A stretch of 64,000 nt of DNA from Isoetes taiwanensis (GCA_021234155.1 JAJEKV010000028.1:13404134-13468133), one strand, 5' to 3'; positions 32,306 to 45,205 are shown, numbered from the stretch's first letter. Program-made: numbers and translations. Notes: generated by a model from the letters alone, not told the origin.

Positions 32306-33895
32306 TGTGGAGCGGTCAACACAACAGAAATTTTGATTTTTGAGTGAAACAGTGTGAAAAGAAGCTGCAATGAAGACGCATGGGCTCAAAATCGACCAAA
32401 GTGCATAGTTACAAGGTTATTTTGAAGATTTTGATGCTTATATTATTGAAGACCATTAGAAATTCGAATTTTAATGGTAAGGAGAAAGCACAAAGCAGTT
32501 TGATTGGAGGAGACCATATTTTTGGATTGATGAGGTGTCAACATCTCCATGGTTGTTTAGGATTAGTTATTTAACACTTGGGTGCTCCAGATTGATTTGT
32601 CTCAAGGGCTCGGACATTGGGTTGTATAATAATTACATTGTGAATGAATTGAATTTTACCTTTGGCCTGAATCGAATTTTTGCCTTGAGCTGATGCTAAT
32701 GTGTAATCTTATACGTTTGCGCTAATTTGGTCCCTCCGATTATCTTCGCTTGAGGTTATTTCTAAGTTAATAAGATAATGATGTGTGAGAAAAGAATTAA
32801 TGATCTTTGTGTAAGATCGGATAGGCTTGCTAAAAATCTCTTTTGAATTTCAAGCATCCTACTCTGTATCTGTGAGAATGGTGATCCGCTTTGATAAGAA
32901 ATAAATGGAAGTACTAAGAATGGAATTAAAAATCTGAATTGAGAATATCGTGTTGCTGCCTGAAGTAATGATTGAGGGAAGGAACTAAGAATCCGGAATT
33001 AAAAATCTGAATTGAGACTTGATTGTCTTGGGACATTTGCTTCTCGTGTAAAAGCAAGAAGGATTAAAATAAGAGATAAAGTCAGAATTGTAAGAGAGTC
33101 TTGGGCTGTCTGTCGCTTGCCTGTATGGAAGGAAAGAGAGTAAGAAGTAAGGAAATAAAAGGAGTTAAGGAAGAGGATGTATCTGCGATTAGTTCCTGTA
33201 AAATCTGTGATTGAAATATTAAGAAAAGGATAAAACCAAAATAGAGGATTGAATATGCAGGATTGCTCGCTCATCCATCCGACGCTCATCCAAGAGCGCA
33301 GACCCCAATCCGAAACCGCATGCATCTTGCTTGCTCATTGCTATATCCGCAGTAAAAGAAAGGCAAGGAGGGATCGATTGAAGCAGAGGGATCGATTGAA
33401 GCAGAGAGGAGATTGAAGCCCTGGCCGCTGGTCGCCGCCCTGGCCGCTGGACGCTGCCCTAACAGGTATTTCTTGCCTTGTGTTTTTTTTTATTTTTGTT
33501 CAATAATAACCTAACTAAAAGCTAATGGATATTGTTGTCTAAAAATAAGAGTAAAAAGGGGTTAACATGGGTGATTAAGGAATTCGAATGCATTAATGGG
33601 CATGAGCATGACAACCAAGGTTAATATATATTATTGATAATTGTGATACAAATATATGTCCACAGTATGAAATTGTTAATATTATATAATAAAAAAAATA
33701 TATATATTAAGCAAGGAGTAAAAGGAAGCGGTGCGGCTAGGCTTAAGGGGTATAACGGAAGCTATGAGCCTAGTTGTGGTGGTGTTGGCGTAAGTAATTA
33801 ACGGAATTATATTTTTCGCTGTCATTAGTATTATTATTTTGTCATCCATTGCCTAAGAACTCTGTCGGGCTTGGGGTAGGTTGACCCGGCTAACA
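32306..33895 (+). repeat. Right LTR
   Basis: 1,590 bp, matching the left LTR from TGTGGAGCGG to CGGCTAACA. It is followed by GCCAG, the second target-site duplication copy. Confidence 0.93.
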
Positions 33896-34292
33896 GCCAG
33901 GCATCCACAGACTTTAAACATGCTAAAATCTAAATTCTTTTTTTTTTTTTTTTTTTTTTTTTACTTCATCCAAAGCATTTGAGATACATTACCTTTAAAA
34001 ACGGCAATGGGCAGTCTATTTTGTATCATATGGCTGTTTTGAGTGCTTCCTTCCAGAGATAATTTGGCAGGCTGTTGTGCTTGATCATGGACTTGATAGC
34101 ATCTATAATGGTCCTATTCTTCCTTTCTGCAACCACATTTTGTTGTGGACTATACCTACAAGTGAGTTGTCTCTTTAAACTATTAACAATGCAATATAAT
34201 TTAAATCTGGTTGACAAATACTCTCCTCCATGATCTGACCTAATGCATTTCAGTTTTTGGCATGTCTCTCTTTCCACTTCAATTACACTACT
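33896..34292 (-). pseudogene. Copia integrase core, upstream half of the split element
   Basis: Minus strand from 34292 down: VERETCQKLKCIRSDHGGEYLS, LKRQLTCRYSPQQNVVAERKNR, LPNYLWKEALKTA, PIAVFKGNVSQMLWMK and, after a 25-base T-run on the plus strand (33938-33962), KVCGCL. This continues into AYAHLP at 23854. The D-x-x-E pair (IRSD and AERKNR) is intact. Sequence upstream of VERE is replaced by unrelated DNA at about 34292. Confidence 0.85.
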
Positions 34293-35102
34293 ACATAGTG
34301 GAGAAGCTTCTTTTGCAAGATGGATGCCTGCTTTTCTTTTCATCTGGTACATTTTCTAGAGGTACTTTAGTCCAAGAGAAGAAGAGCATGGCTTTGGAAT
34401 ATGATGACAGAAAAGCTAGGTTTCTGTCAAGTTTTTTGCACCTTGACAACCTAGCTAAGGATGCTCCAAAAACAGAAGGTGAAGAGCAAATGAAAAGGGA
34501 ATCAAAGTTCAGAAATGGAGAACCTTCTGAAACGGCCCCTACCATTGACATCTCTGAGAGTATAGTACTATCTAATGACTTGGATGCTGTCCTCAGTAAT
34601 TTTCAAGGTTACAACTATGCTGAGATATTGAACAGATTAAAGAGAGGTATATTTACTTTGGAGAGGGATGTGGCTGCTATAGATCCTCTTTTCCAAAAGC
34701 TAGAAGGATTGAATGATGGTTTGGATGTCTTGCTACCACTAATAGGTTGTAACTTTGTGCCAGGTAACCTTATACTAAAAGAGTTGCTATGGATGACGAG
34801 GATGAGCCTAAGGACAATGCTGGGGATGGGTCTTCTTAAGAATTCAGTAAGATATTAGTAGTATGCATCACAGAGCACCACAACCCTTGCTTGGTGCTCT
34901 AGGAGAGGACTTCTTTGAGATACTCAAGAAAAATCAGGAAGGGCTTAAAAACTATACTGCTAAGAACAAACAGGAGATCCCTGGAAAGTTTGGCTATACT
35001 GATATGGATACAGAAGATCGCCTGGACTTGGCTCAACAACAAATAGATAGAGCCGCAATAGAAGCGACCGATGATACAGACAGGAATCCCGATGTCGTTT
35101 AA
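34293..35102 (+). pseudogene. Relic related to the 50-55 kb methyltransferase-like gene
   Basis: The frame 34262-34858 (meaningful from about 34293) reads VEKLLLQDGCLLFFSSGTFSRGTL, then an E (ALEYDDRKARFLSSF). This aligns with the gene at 53920-54806: VRKLMMEGCSVLDFFSGGSFSRAAL then SFEMQETLQLKL. The predicted SAM-binding glycine stretch and second-strand acid are therefore shared. The rest (IDISESIVLSNDLDAVLSNFQGYN, 34863-35102 QPLLGALGEDFFEIL) is not alignable by eye. The start is truncated at the Copia junction, and a stop at 34856 splits it. Confidence 0.5.
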
Positions 35103-37500
35103 AAAAATGATTTGACTATTGCTATGGCGATTCTTCTAAGCTTTCTCGTACATAAAATTTGAGTAATATAATATCATTTTCCTTTAGAATAATCGCCATG
35201 GCGATTCTTCTAAGTTTCATGAATGCTATTAGTATAGCATTATGAATGTTTTTATCAACTTATATGGCATATTTAGGTGTTTTCTTGGTAGAAAAGATCG
35301 CATTTGGCAATCTTCTTCATAAAATCACGTACTGTAAGGTAGCTACATCCTTTAGAACAAGCTTAAATCAGAGGTATATTAAGGAGAACGACAAGAACCA
35401 TAAACAAAGCCTATCAAATTGCGATTATCAAGCAGCATGAAGGCTTTATTGCTTTAGACAAACCACGACCAATTACAAACTACCCTTTTTAACGCATGCT
35501 TCGAGCTATTTGGATCAAAATAAGATTGTATTTTTTCTCAAACTAATGAATTCGTGCTTGAATTGGCACTCCCCAGCAACACTCACATATAATGTGCATG
35601 CCAATATCTTTCCCTCCATGTTGGATCTCACCGGACGCATGCTCATTATGACAAAACTCCATCTAGAGAATATCGGCCTCGCGAAAGCGTGCCCACTTTT
35701 CTTGAACCCCATAGTTGTGTTTTCATAGAGGGAATGTTAGTCCTATGCTCACAGACACAAGACTATTCATGAACACCTTTGATAAGACTCCCAAGCGTGC
35801 TAGAACAGGCACTAAATCTAAGCCCACAAGGCAACAAGAGGCAAAAAGACACTCCAAAGTGAGTTGCTCAGCCTCGACATGAATTCAAGAAGAAAGTACC
35901 TGCCTCCTGAACACTTTGTCATATAACTGACATTTCTTGCTAGCACAATGAAAGAAGCAGGACATAAGTAGTTTCCTTCTCAAACACAATGTATGATATT
36001 CCCTCCTAGAAGCTGCATATCCAAAGCTTGCTTTATAAATTAGAGGTAGAGGGAATCCACGTTAGTGGATTATCTATCTTTCTTAGTCTTATAGGCCAAC
36101 ATCCCAATCTTGGGCTAACCCTTCTAGCATGTGTTGGGGAGACATAGCTTATGTCCTACCAAAAAGAGATGCCACATTAATGGCTTACGTGAAGCAATTA
36201 ATTATGGCCGTTAGAAAGGAGGAAGGCTATGCGCCTCCACTAGATTTGTTAAATGGGTATAGAAAGTGCAAATCAATCCATGACCTGCTAGCATCCATTG
36301 CCAGGACATTTGCATCATAGAATGCACTCCACCAACCAAAAGGGATGGCGGGCAACTGCTGCCCTAGCCATACCGTTAACACTGCCATCCTGTTCCTCAA
36401 TCTCAGTTAACATTTTTTCTAACATGACGACATTTGACCCCTCATTGTGAAGCCGCCCAACACGTCTCTATGTTGCCACTCAGTCCACCATCACCACTTC
36501 ATGCATTTATGTATTCACTTCCATCTCCATCATCATCAACACCAATTTCACAAACTACCAACAACAACTTTAACTTCAAGCAATAGCACAAAAATGTACA
36601 CCTAAGAACAACACATGTTTTCACGACTGTCTTTAAAACTAGCAAACTTTAAACTAGCCAGGAGAATCTTACAGCCCTAAGAACAACACAAGTTTTCACG
36701 ACCGTCTTGAGAACTAGCAAACTCTAGCTAGACTATCTAAGAGAATCTTAGTGCGATAGACACAAAGAAAAAAGTAGTTAAAAATTAGCTATGGGTGTAG
36801 TTGTTTACTGAATAGCACACCCCATAAAACATGATAATATTTGAAGGTAAATAGTATGCTCATGGACTTTCGAGAGCTGCTTGTTAAAAATCACATTTTT
36901 GTCTTAAAACATGTGGAAATATGGTGCTAGGCTATGGAGTCTCCTTTGATGTCTATCAACTTTGGCTTGAAATTAGACCCTGAAGTAGCTGTAAATTTGA
37001 TCAGTCGAATCATGACCAAAGAAATAGAATAAATGGACATATAAATATGTCGTACAAATTGAAATTGATGCCTGCCTTTCTCCATGGAATCTGGTTAGAA
37101 TATGGACCACAAACACATGCATTTGACATTCGATCACTTAGGTGAGTTGCATAGGTAAGAACAAGATGCAGGGCACACACAAATTCAATACATAATATTG
37201 GAAAATGGTTGGGGCAAAAACTCTAGTTAGAGTACAAGTGGATACTATTTCTCGAGGAAAATATAAACGTTCAACTAATACCTCATAAAAACAAAAAATG
37301 GGATTTGGCTAGTTAAAGATCCAACAATAAAAACAGCCGAAAGAATAAACAAAAAAACAATAATAACGAAAACAGCTTTCCCAAAATTACGCCAAATAAT
37401 AATCATATTGGGTAATTAAGACCCCTTTAGGAAACATAACCCCAAAATTAGCTGGAGGTGGCGTGGAAAGAGGACGCGAAAAAACTTTCCCGGCAATCGG
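35103..37500. other. Intergenic, no supported gene
   Basis: Contains a short duplication (ATGGCGATTCTTCTAAG at about 35125 and 35200) and a 63-codon plus-strand frame at 36129-36320 (RDATLMAYVKQLIMAVRKEEG) that reads like protein but is not identifiable. The last 500 bp form the upstream region of the XRI1-like gene. Confidence 0.35.
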
Positions 37501-37510
37501 GAAAAGATGA

Positions 37511-37520
37511 TTTTATATAA
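37511..37520 (+). promoter_or_regulatory. Possible TATA box of XRI1-like gene
   Basis: TTTTATATAA lies about 460 bp upstream of the predicted start codon. That would imply a long, pyrimidine- and purine-tract-rich 5' UTR, as is common for plant housekeeping genes. It is not tested by any other signal. Confidence 0.35.
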
Positions 37521-37975
37521 TCCAACGACTGCAAAAAAGAAAAGAAAATCACGATTTGGTGTTCGATTTTTTTTTTTTGTTTTCTCGAGACAAACAAGCG
37601 TATTCTTTTCTAGCAAAGAAGAAGAAAAGAAGCAGAGAGGTGCACCGCCGGATCCTTTTAGTCCAGATCTGCGCCATATCTGCTGCTTCTGGAGCTCGAT
37701 TCTTGCCGGAGTAACCCTTCCCATCATTTTCTCCTCGCAGTCCCCTTCAATTCGAGCTTTTTTTGGCCCCGTTTTGGCACATTTTTTCTCTTCTTTCGTA
37801 TCATCACCTCTGGCTTTTCTTTCCCCTCTTCTTCCTCAATTCTAGCTCCGATCTTGCGTATTTTCACACTATATGGTTGCTGATTGTAAGATTTCTTGAG
37901 AAACAACACACAAAGATTATCTTGAAGATTGAAAATATTTAGACACCGCTGTTAATTCAAGCTTGCGATCAGAGC

Positions 37976-39467
37976 ATGGCCGAAAGGGACTTTGATATTG
38001 GCTCTTGGGACTGGCATGAAGATGCCTTCAAGCTTGAATATTATGTTCCACAAGGTTTTATCAAAACGCTTTGGTTCTCTGCTTGTTAGATTTTAATTCT
38101 TGGCCAGAAGCATTATTTTCGAATTTACATATAACTCGGATCATTTTCATACTATTCTTGGCAGGTATATCAAGATCTTTGTGGGATGAATTTATATCGT
38201 CAGATGCAGAATCTCAATCAATATTTCTCTCTACTTCTGCGACAGAGAACACAGATTCTGATCCGGCTTTGCATTCTTTTGATAGCCAAGGTACAAACGT
38301 ACTCATGACTTTGGTTTAAGAATCTGCATTATATTGTTAGTTTAAGTGGGTTTTGCATTGCAGATAGTTCAGGTAATTTCTCGTCGGAGTTACCTATAGA
38401 CGAAGATAATCTTTCTTACAAAAGGAGAAGGATGCTGTTTTCTGATTATTGCGGGGCCCCTTCTGATGCTTCCGAAACCGTCCCTGAACAGACTTCGGTA
38501 AGTCTCTGCCACCATATCTATACCCTGCTTAACGATTCCTGGATTTGAACCTATTGTTTATGGACAATCTTGTTTTAGAGTCTAGAAACTTCTGTGATCA
38601 ACGCAACGGATTGCCTTACCGTGGGAAGCCCAGTTTCTTCAAGCCCGCTGTGGTGCGGTAAGTGCATATAATTATTTGCCTGCATGGGTCTGTTTTTTGG
38701 GCATGTATTTATGCACCGCCTATGATTTTTATAGATGATAATAACATTGCAGGCAGTTTGGCGGATCAATGGTTCTCAAATGCGATTCATGAAACCAGCA
38801 GTGAGCAGTGCCGTGAGATGATGTAAGTGAATTATATGGGTCTTTCAGTAGCGCCAAGTGTGGCATTCTGTACGAATCTGAATCTGATTATTCAATTCAT
38901 GCAGGAAAATGGTCGTCCCTGTGAAACAGATTACTGGTACGAGATTTATATGCTGGGTTTCTGCATGTCTTTGTTATTTCATTATACGTGCTAAGTTTAG
39001 ACAATTGAACTGCATTCTGATTCTTCAGGTTTATGGAAGACCAGCGAAGAAGAAGTCTTGCAGGGGCCCCAAACACCACATTCAAGCAGACCTCCCACAC
39101 CGGGTATCAGATTTAGTTACTTTTTGCTGTTTGGATTGAAGAATTCTAAGCATTGGATAGTAAGTAATATGGTTCTGAATACGCAGGAAGTAAGGCCAGT
39201 GCTGTTAAGACATGTAGGGTGTCAACCCCAATAGCATATCCATTTGCTTTAGTAAAACCATCAGAGGCAGAAGGGGATATAACACTGAAAGATATAAACC
39301 AAAGAATTTCCAAGACACCATCAAAGGGTGCTGCTGAATCAAACGAAGATTTGTCGCGCTCTCCTGCTGAACTGGGTGTTGGACTTTCTGGCAAATCCAT
39401 AGTTACTCTAACAAAAATCCACACGGAGGGCCATGGTACAATCACCATAATGAGGACAAAAGGGTGA
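37976..39467 (+). CDS. XRI1: XRI1-like protein, eight coding exons
   Basis: Exons 37976-38054, 38165-38290, 38364-38497, 38579-38657, 38753-38822, 38905-38936, 39029-39103 and 39187-39467 join in phase to a 291-residue protein, each intron GT...AG. The N-terminus has IGSWDWHEDAF and SLWDEF (about residues 31-36), then YKRRRMLFSD. The C-terminus has IAYPFALVKP (about 214-223), GDITLKDINQRI, LSGKSIVTLTKIHTEG and ITIMRTKG at the end. These blocks define plant XRI1 (X-ray induced 1), a nuclear protein needed in meiosis and DNA-damage responses in Arabidopsis, where it binds MND1. All splice phases close, so the gene looks intact. It is the only clearly intact host gene here. No duplicate or fragment was seen. 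Confidence 0.9.
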
Positions 39468-42400
39468 CTTCCTGTGGAATCTGTATTATTTTGATACAAT
39501 GCTCGAGGTACCGATTTGCATAGCAGATTAATTTACATCTCTGATCTTGTCGAATCTCGAGTGCAGCAGCTCAGTTATAGTTGCAGATGTTGATTGTATA
39601 GCAAACCTGTTTTGAAAGCGTGACCGTGCAAATGGGTGTCCAATTCAAAGCATGATGAAATGGGGCTTTTGATTAAAAACTTCCCCAACGATTTTGTGCC
39701 TCCTGTTATAAGGTATGAGCCATTATCGTTGGACCTGTAAAACTTAACAGAATGCATGGAATGTAAGAAGCTTTCCATTACATTCGGATCGTAGTCATAA
39801 TCAATACATCAAATGCTTATTGTGTGTGCATGTTAAGAATTTGAATGCGGATGTGCAGCGGATGAGGATGAAGAAAACATGCGAGATACAGAAATCGAAG
39901 CATTAAACCATGTGTTTAATGAATAGCTGTAAAGAAAGAATTATATATGCGTGTAATCTGGATAATCTACCTGGCTACTGCTAAAAAGTAGATCCGAGCC
40001 TGCATGGTGGTCACGCCTGTTGGCACTGCCCAAAAGAATTAAACGCAATATTTTACCATTTAAGTATGCTTCATACTTTATTGGCTCTTTCTCTGGATGT
40101 TAGATCCTTGATTCTCCGAACATTTGCTTGTATTGGTGATGTAGACGTGGTACTATATTTTTTCGAAAGGCTTACCTGACCTGTCCAACCTTCTGCCTGT
40201 CTGTGCAAGACATTGGAGCAGAGACATCTTGTAACAGGTTAAGGTTGACGTGACTGCTAACCTCTGTTAGGTATTAACATTGTTATCCTTATAATTCTTT
40301 TGGCCTTTCAAAAATCCTTACACCGTCGAATTTGTTCTAGTTGCCATGTATTTATCACTGCCAGATCCCTGTCCTGCCCTACAATTTGAACCCTGAACCT
40401 CAACTCTGCCTGTTTGAACTAACCCTGTGCCAAATCAATGCCAATTGATCCATCAATCATGCCTTGCGTATTTCTTACATCCCTGTCTCGCGATTTTCAG
40501 CGGCCCTGATACTGAAGTCCAATATTTGAAACTTTATGAGATCTCTGAAACAGTACTTGGTCCATTTTTATTTTTGTCTTGTTTATGCTTCAAACTTGAT
40601 CTCAAGGAAAATCTCTGATCTTAAAGATTCTGAAATTTTTTTCGTTCTTCTGGTGCTCTGAAGGTTTGAGTTGGAAAGTTTTAATGGGGATTTTTGGAAG
40701 GGTTTATTATGGAGATTATGGAGACTGTTGTACAGTACAATCAATCTATGCTTGCAATAGAACAGTGATGTGGTACGTGGAATAGGGATATATGGGTGTT
40801 AGTTGCTGAACTGTTTAAATTTAAAGATGTAACAGAATCAGATTCGAAAAGAGGATGAAAATCAGGCTGTGATGTTACTTAAGTAACAGTTTAAGTTGAT
40901 TCCAACAAACAGGAGGCAAAACGTGCACGCTTTTCTGGCGAATGAATGATGCGCTCTTTTCTTAACACTGCCAAAGCGTGCGTCTCTGTATCGTGCAAAC
41001 AGGCTAGCTATCCTTATCCTTCCCCATTCCTCCGTTAGCTAAAATTTAATTATAAGGAAACTGCCCCTTCGCACACATTCTAGATTTGGCTCACCCTACA
41101 TTTAGCCCCTCCCCATAAAAGCAAAGCTGTTATACTTGGAAACTCGTCCTTTGGCATACGTGGCAGTACTTTGCTGACATGGCCTTCTGTGGTTTTTTTA
41201 AAGGGTTTTAACTGCCTTTGCGTGTTCTCTAAGTGTGTTTGGTACCTTCCCTTTTATTTTGCTCTGACCTTTGAATTAAGATCTTCTACCTATTTTTTTT
41301 GAATAAAGTATCTAAAGTTCATGGCTTTTAAAATGCTCCATCATTACATGCTACATTCCTTAATTCTGTCTATAGCTTTCTTTTGGAAATCTCAGTTTAG
41401 AATTGTTAAACCTTGTGCCCAAGCTTTCTTTAGTGGTTAGACACTTAGATCAATTTACCATGAAATATCTAATCTTTCACAACCTTCTACTTATGATTTT
41501 GATGTGGAGATTCGAGAATTCAGTGTTATGCGGATTTAAATATTGGGTTACGACGTCTCATTTGGTTGACATAAAGGGTGGGCCTACAAACACAACCTTT
41601 GCAAAGATTTAGCCCCACTTGCTTGCATCACATTTGTGGACGAAGATTTGGTAAATCAATAGTTGTATTTGTGGTTCAAGGCATGCTCGAAATTTTGGCA
41701 TAGTTTGCTTTAAACGTCTCGTCAATTCAATTCATCGGTTAAAATCATTGGAAGGCTAGTTGTTTTGAGTTATAGATTGACTTTGAGACCAAATATCCAT
41801 GCAACATAGAAAAGGGTTATATTTTTCTTTTTGCTGGCATGCATTTTGATCCTGCCATGTGGGGTATCTTAAATGAAGTTGGGTATCTTAAATTTCGCTA
41901 ACTAGGTTTAGCTGGTTAGGTTTATCTTTCAATAGATCATAAACAAAAATGTCACAACAGACCTAACCACTGGTCCTTGTAAGTTATGTTGATCCATCCC
42001 TTGCCCACCGTCGGATTGAAACAGGGTTATTTTACATAACTCTCAGAATATTCTTGCTTTAGCCCTTCGAATATTCTTCTCCTAATGAATATTCCACTGA
42101 TTATCGTGATTTTCCTCGGTTTCCTGTGGCCCTTTGTTTTTCTATCTTCCTCTGTTTCCTCTATTCCATGTATTTGGCAAATCACTGCTAAATCGGCGTG
42201 TGTATAGCAGAACTCAAGGCAAATAGTGCCAGATTGGAAAGATCAAAGCAGATTTCACAAAAAAAGGGCTTCCAAAGCACAGATCAAAGCAGAAATATTT
42301 GTTGCTCGAAGATTTGTCCGATTCAGGCCGTCGTAATGCAGCATTCTTTATGGAATCTCTCTTTCAAGCAGCATACAGGATCCAAATCAAGGAAACGGCG

Positions 42401-43054
42401 AACAAATCCCCTGTATTTTGTAGCAAACCTGTTGCAAAAAGCATGCATAAATTCTGACCAAAAAATGGCTCCAAATTTGCAAATCTAGCCTCTACAACGA
42501 CCTCTGCCTTTGTAGGATCCGATTTTTCCCAAGCATATACGAATTTATCCAAATTCGGCACACTCCAGAAGCAAAAAAAGGCCAAAGATCCACTGGAATT
42601 CGCCATAGCTGTAACAGAGGAGATTTGCCAAAGGGCAGCAATTGGGTGGTTCGGATTTATGAAACCGTGGATGAAATTTGGAACATGATCAGAGAACAAA
42701 TATTTCTGGGGAATCTGTGGAAGCCGGAAACAAATATTTCTAGAGATACTTGCTCGGACTAGTGGTTATTTGCCATGATCCCTTCAAGGGGAGGGTTAGC
42801 CTCCTCATAAACATGAGAGGCTCATCACAGATGAAAACAAAATGCTTGACTTTGTTCAACCAGGTTCATAGATTTAACAAAGTTTGTTCTGCAAGAATGC
42901 CTGAGAGGCCATTTCGAGCTTTCGCTTGCCGGACTATCCACCATAGATTCAAAAAGCGTAACAAATTTGCTACACTAGTATGATTCAAGTAACTACGACA
43001 TTCTAAAGTATTTTATTCGTTATATGTACAAAAAACATGACACATCACCTTGAG
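39468..43054. other. 3' UTR of XRI1-like gene, then intergenic
   Basis: The first few hundred bases are probably 3' UTR. The rest is AT-rich without recognisable genes. Open frames at 42198-42488 (plus) and 42364-42699 (minus) overlap each other and have no motif. Confidence 0.4.
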
Positions 43055-43057
43055 TAA
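43055..43057. repeat. TAA target-site duplication (left)
   Basis: TAA precedes the first CAC of the element and recurs at 43815-43817 after the final GTG. Confidence 0.65.
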
Positions 43058-43814
43058 CACCACTAGAGGATGGGTTGTTTGCGACGTCAGTTTGCGACGT
43101 ATATGAAACGTCCACGTCGCAAAAATCGTGTACGTTCCCATGACGTCGCACAAAATTTAAACCACGTCGCAGATAAAACGTTCCACGTCGCAGTTGGAAC
43201 GTCTGGTCAGACGTCGCAATGGCAAAAATCGAGTACGTTCCTACGACGTTGCACAAAATTCAAACAACGTCGCAGGTGGAATGCCAGACGTCATAGTTGG
43301 AACGGCTGGCCAGACATCACAATGGCCTACTACGTGTCACGTCGCACTAGCGACGTGTCACGTTGCAAGTGTAACATCATTAAAGCGTGAAATGTCGCAA
43401 CTGCAACGTTTCATTGCGACTTAAACAATAAACACAAAATAAATACAAATACAAGCTATTGAGGTGTTGGTAAGGCCTCAAGTTTCTTAGCCAAAGGTTA
43501 GGGGTTCCAAGTCCACAAAAAAACATTTTGGGCGCACATATATGTACGTCTTAGGAACATATAAGCGACGTCTGTAAAATGTCATAAGGATATATTTTGT
43601 ATGTATTTGGGACGTCCATGATGTCGCTAATACACTGCACATGCGATGTGACATCGCACATGCGACGTGACATCATACTACGACGAATTCACGGCGACAT
43701 CATTTGCGACGAGCGGGAAACGTTATTAAAGTGTGCGCATGTGACGTTTGATGTCCTCGTTACGTCGCTAAGACGTCGTAAACGATGTCGCAAACTGCCT
43801 ATTCTGTAGGAGTG
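43058..43814. mobile_element. Non-autonomous CACTA-like element
   Basis: 757 bp. The left end CACCACTAGAGGATGGG and the right end (complement) CACTCCTACAGAATAGG align over 20 bp, and both run into TTTGCGAC at the same offset of 20. A 3-bp TAA duplication flanks it, as expected for the CACTA (EnSpm) superfamily. About 20 GACGTCGC-like motifs in both orientations fill about 360 bp at the left and about 250 bp at the right. They resemble the subterminal transposase-binding repeats of this superfamily. No protein is encoded. The transposase source is not in this window. Confidence 0.75.
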
Positions 43815-43817
43815 TAA

Positions 43818-45200
43818 TGGTATATTAACTATTAATGTGATTAATTAACGGGACAACGTTAGCTATACTAAATTAAATACACTAGGAATGTGTGTCCGAC
43901 AATGTCGGGCATTAGACGTGAGCATGTGGAATAAGTGACTAATATAGTTTGTAGGTGGAATAAGAATGTGTAAATGTAATCGATTCTGTAGATATCCTGG
44001 AGTATTAAGTATAGAGGTTTAGGATTTAGGCATTAGCCATTGATAGGAATAACAAAAAGCATAATATAATGGTGGATGTAATGGAGTGCATACAGTTTAT
44101 GGTATTGGTTTAGAGCTTGCCATGCTTTAGGCTTTTGTGTATTTTTTGCATTAAATTTCCAACATTTCAGGCACAACCTTTTAAATTTGTGGTTTATATG
44201 TTTTTTTGAATTTTTATTTCTTTTTCAAATCCAGAAAACAACATCTCCCATAATACATAAAACAAAAAATTTCAGCTTTTTTTTTTCGGATACAAAACGC
44301 GACCACGATAACATTATCTCTTCAATATCTTCATAAAAGCTTATTGCACGATAACATCATTTCTTCAATATCTTCATAAAAAATTATTGCACTACACCGA
44401 TGTAGGACAAATGATATGACTAGAATGATCAGCTGGGCAAAGAGTATGATTTGTTGTTGTGCAAATCATGTTTTAATCAATTAGTGAAGTGTGAAACCCT
44501 GCCAAATCCGTTCGGAAATTTGCTGTTTTGACGTAGAAAACTTAACCAAATATGAGCATCTCATACACCTTCAAAAAGATCCTGTAGAGAGCTTTTCAAA
44601 GCAATAACAAATACAAAAAATGGATTTCGGATTAAAAATATATTATCATCAAATCAGCATGCACTTTGCAAAAAGCTATTGGGATCGAAAAGTTCAAAAA
44701 GCAAGTATCTATCTTGATAGATCTAAGTCAAATCATACGCTAATGGAAAGTTCTCTACATAAGCTTTCTAAGGAAGCCAAGATCATCTGAATCTGACCTC
44801 TATAGCTCAAGTTACGAGTGCAAAAACAATTGAGATTATTTTTCTAGTGCTTCTTTTATTTATCTATTTTTAGTGACTTAGATATTATATACAACGGTTT
44901 GGTAAAAAAGAACCTCTTATAAAAATTTTATTTTTAATTAAATTTTTTTTTTCCAACAAGCTAAAATTTAGCTAAGGGTCCTGGTGCACTCTGTGAGGGG
45001 TTATTCCCTAGGCCAAAATTTTCAGGTCTATAATGTTTTTAATTTTATTTTTCCTAATTAACACTAGCTTAGCTTATTGTTCGAAAGATGAAATTTTTTT
45101 CCCAATTTTTGAGGTTCATGCTTGGGTTGTTATCCTTAAGACTGAAGGTCTACTGTTAGTCCTATCAGGAATTAGTTAGTGCTCGATCTTAGTCTACTAA
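43818..45200. other. Intergenic, no supported gene
   Basis: AT-rich DNA with a 43-bp tandem duplication (44304-44389). No coding frame of note. Confidence 0.4.
44304..44389. repeat. 43-bp tandem duplication
   Basis: Two units starting CACGATAACAT and ending AGCTTATTG / AATTATTG, with three or four differences. Confidence 0.8.
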
Positions 45201-45205
45201 GATCA

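Larger units (their letters stand above)
23855..33895 (+). mobile_element. Ty3/gypsy LTR retrotransposon, complete structure, decayed genes
   Basis: A 10,041-bp element with two LTRs of 1,591 and 1,590 bp (TG at the start, CA at the end), a 5-bp duplication, a polypurine tract before the right LTR, and domains in the order gag, zinc knuckles, protease, RT, RNase H, integrase. This order with integrase last defines Ty3/gypsy (Metaviridae type). No chromodomain is visible. Many frameshifts and stops break pol, so the copy cannot be autonomous. It sits in a Copia integrase on the opposite strand. Confidence 0.93.

Noticed and set aside
43070-43809. Arg/Thr-rich frames in both strands of the 43-kb element
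   Set aside because: They are translations of the ACGTCGC repeat array and have no independent support.
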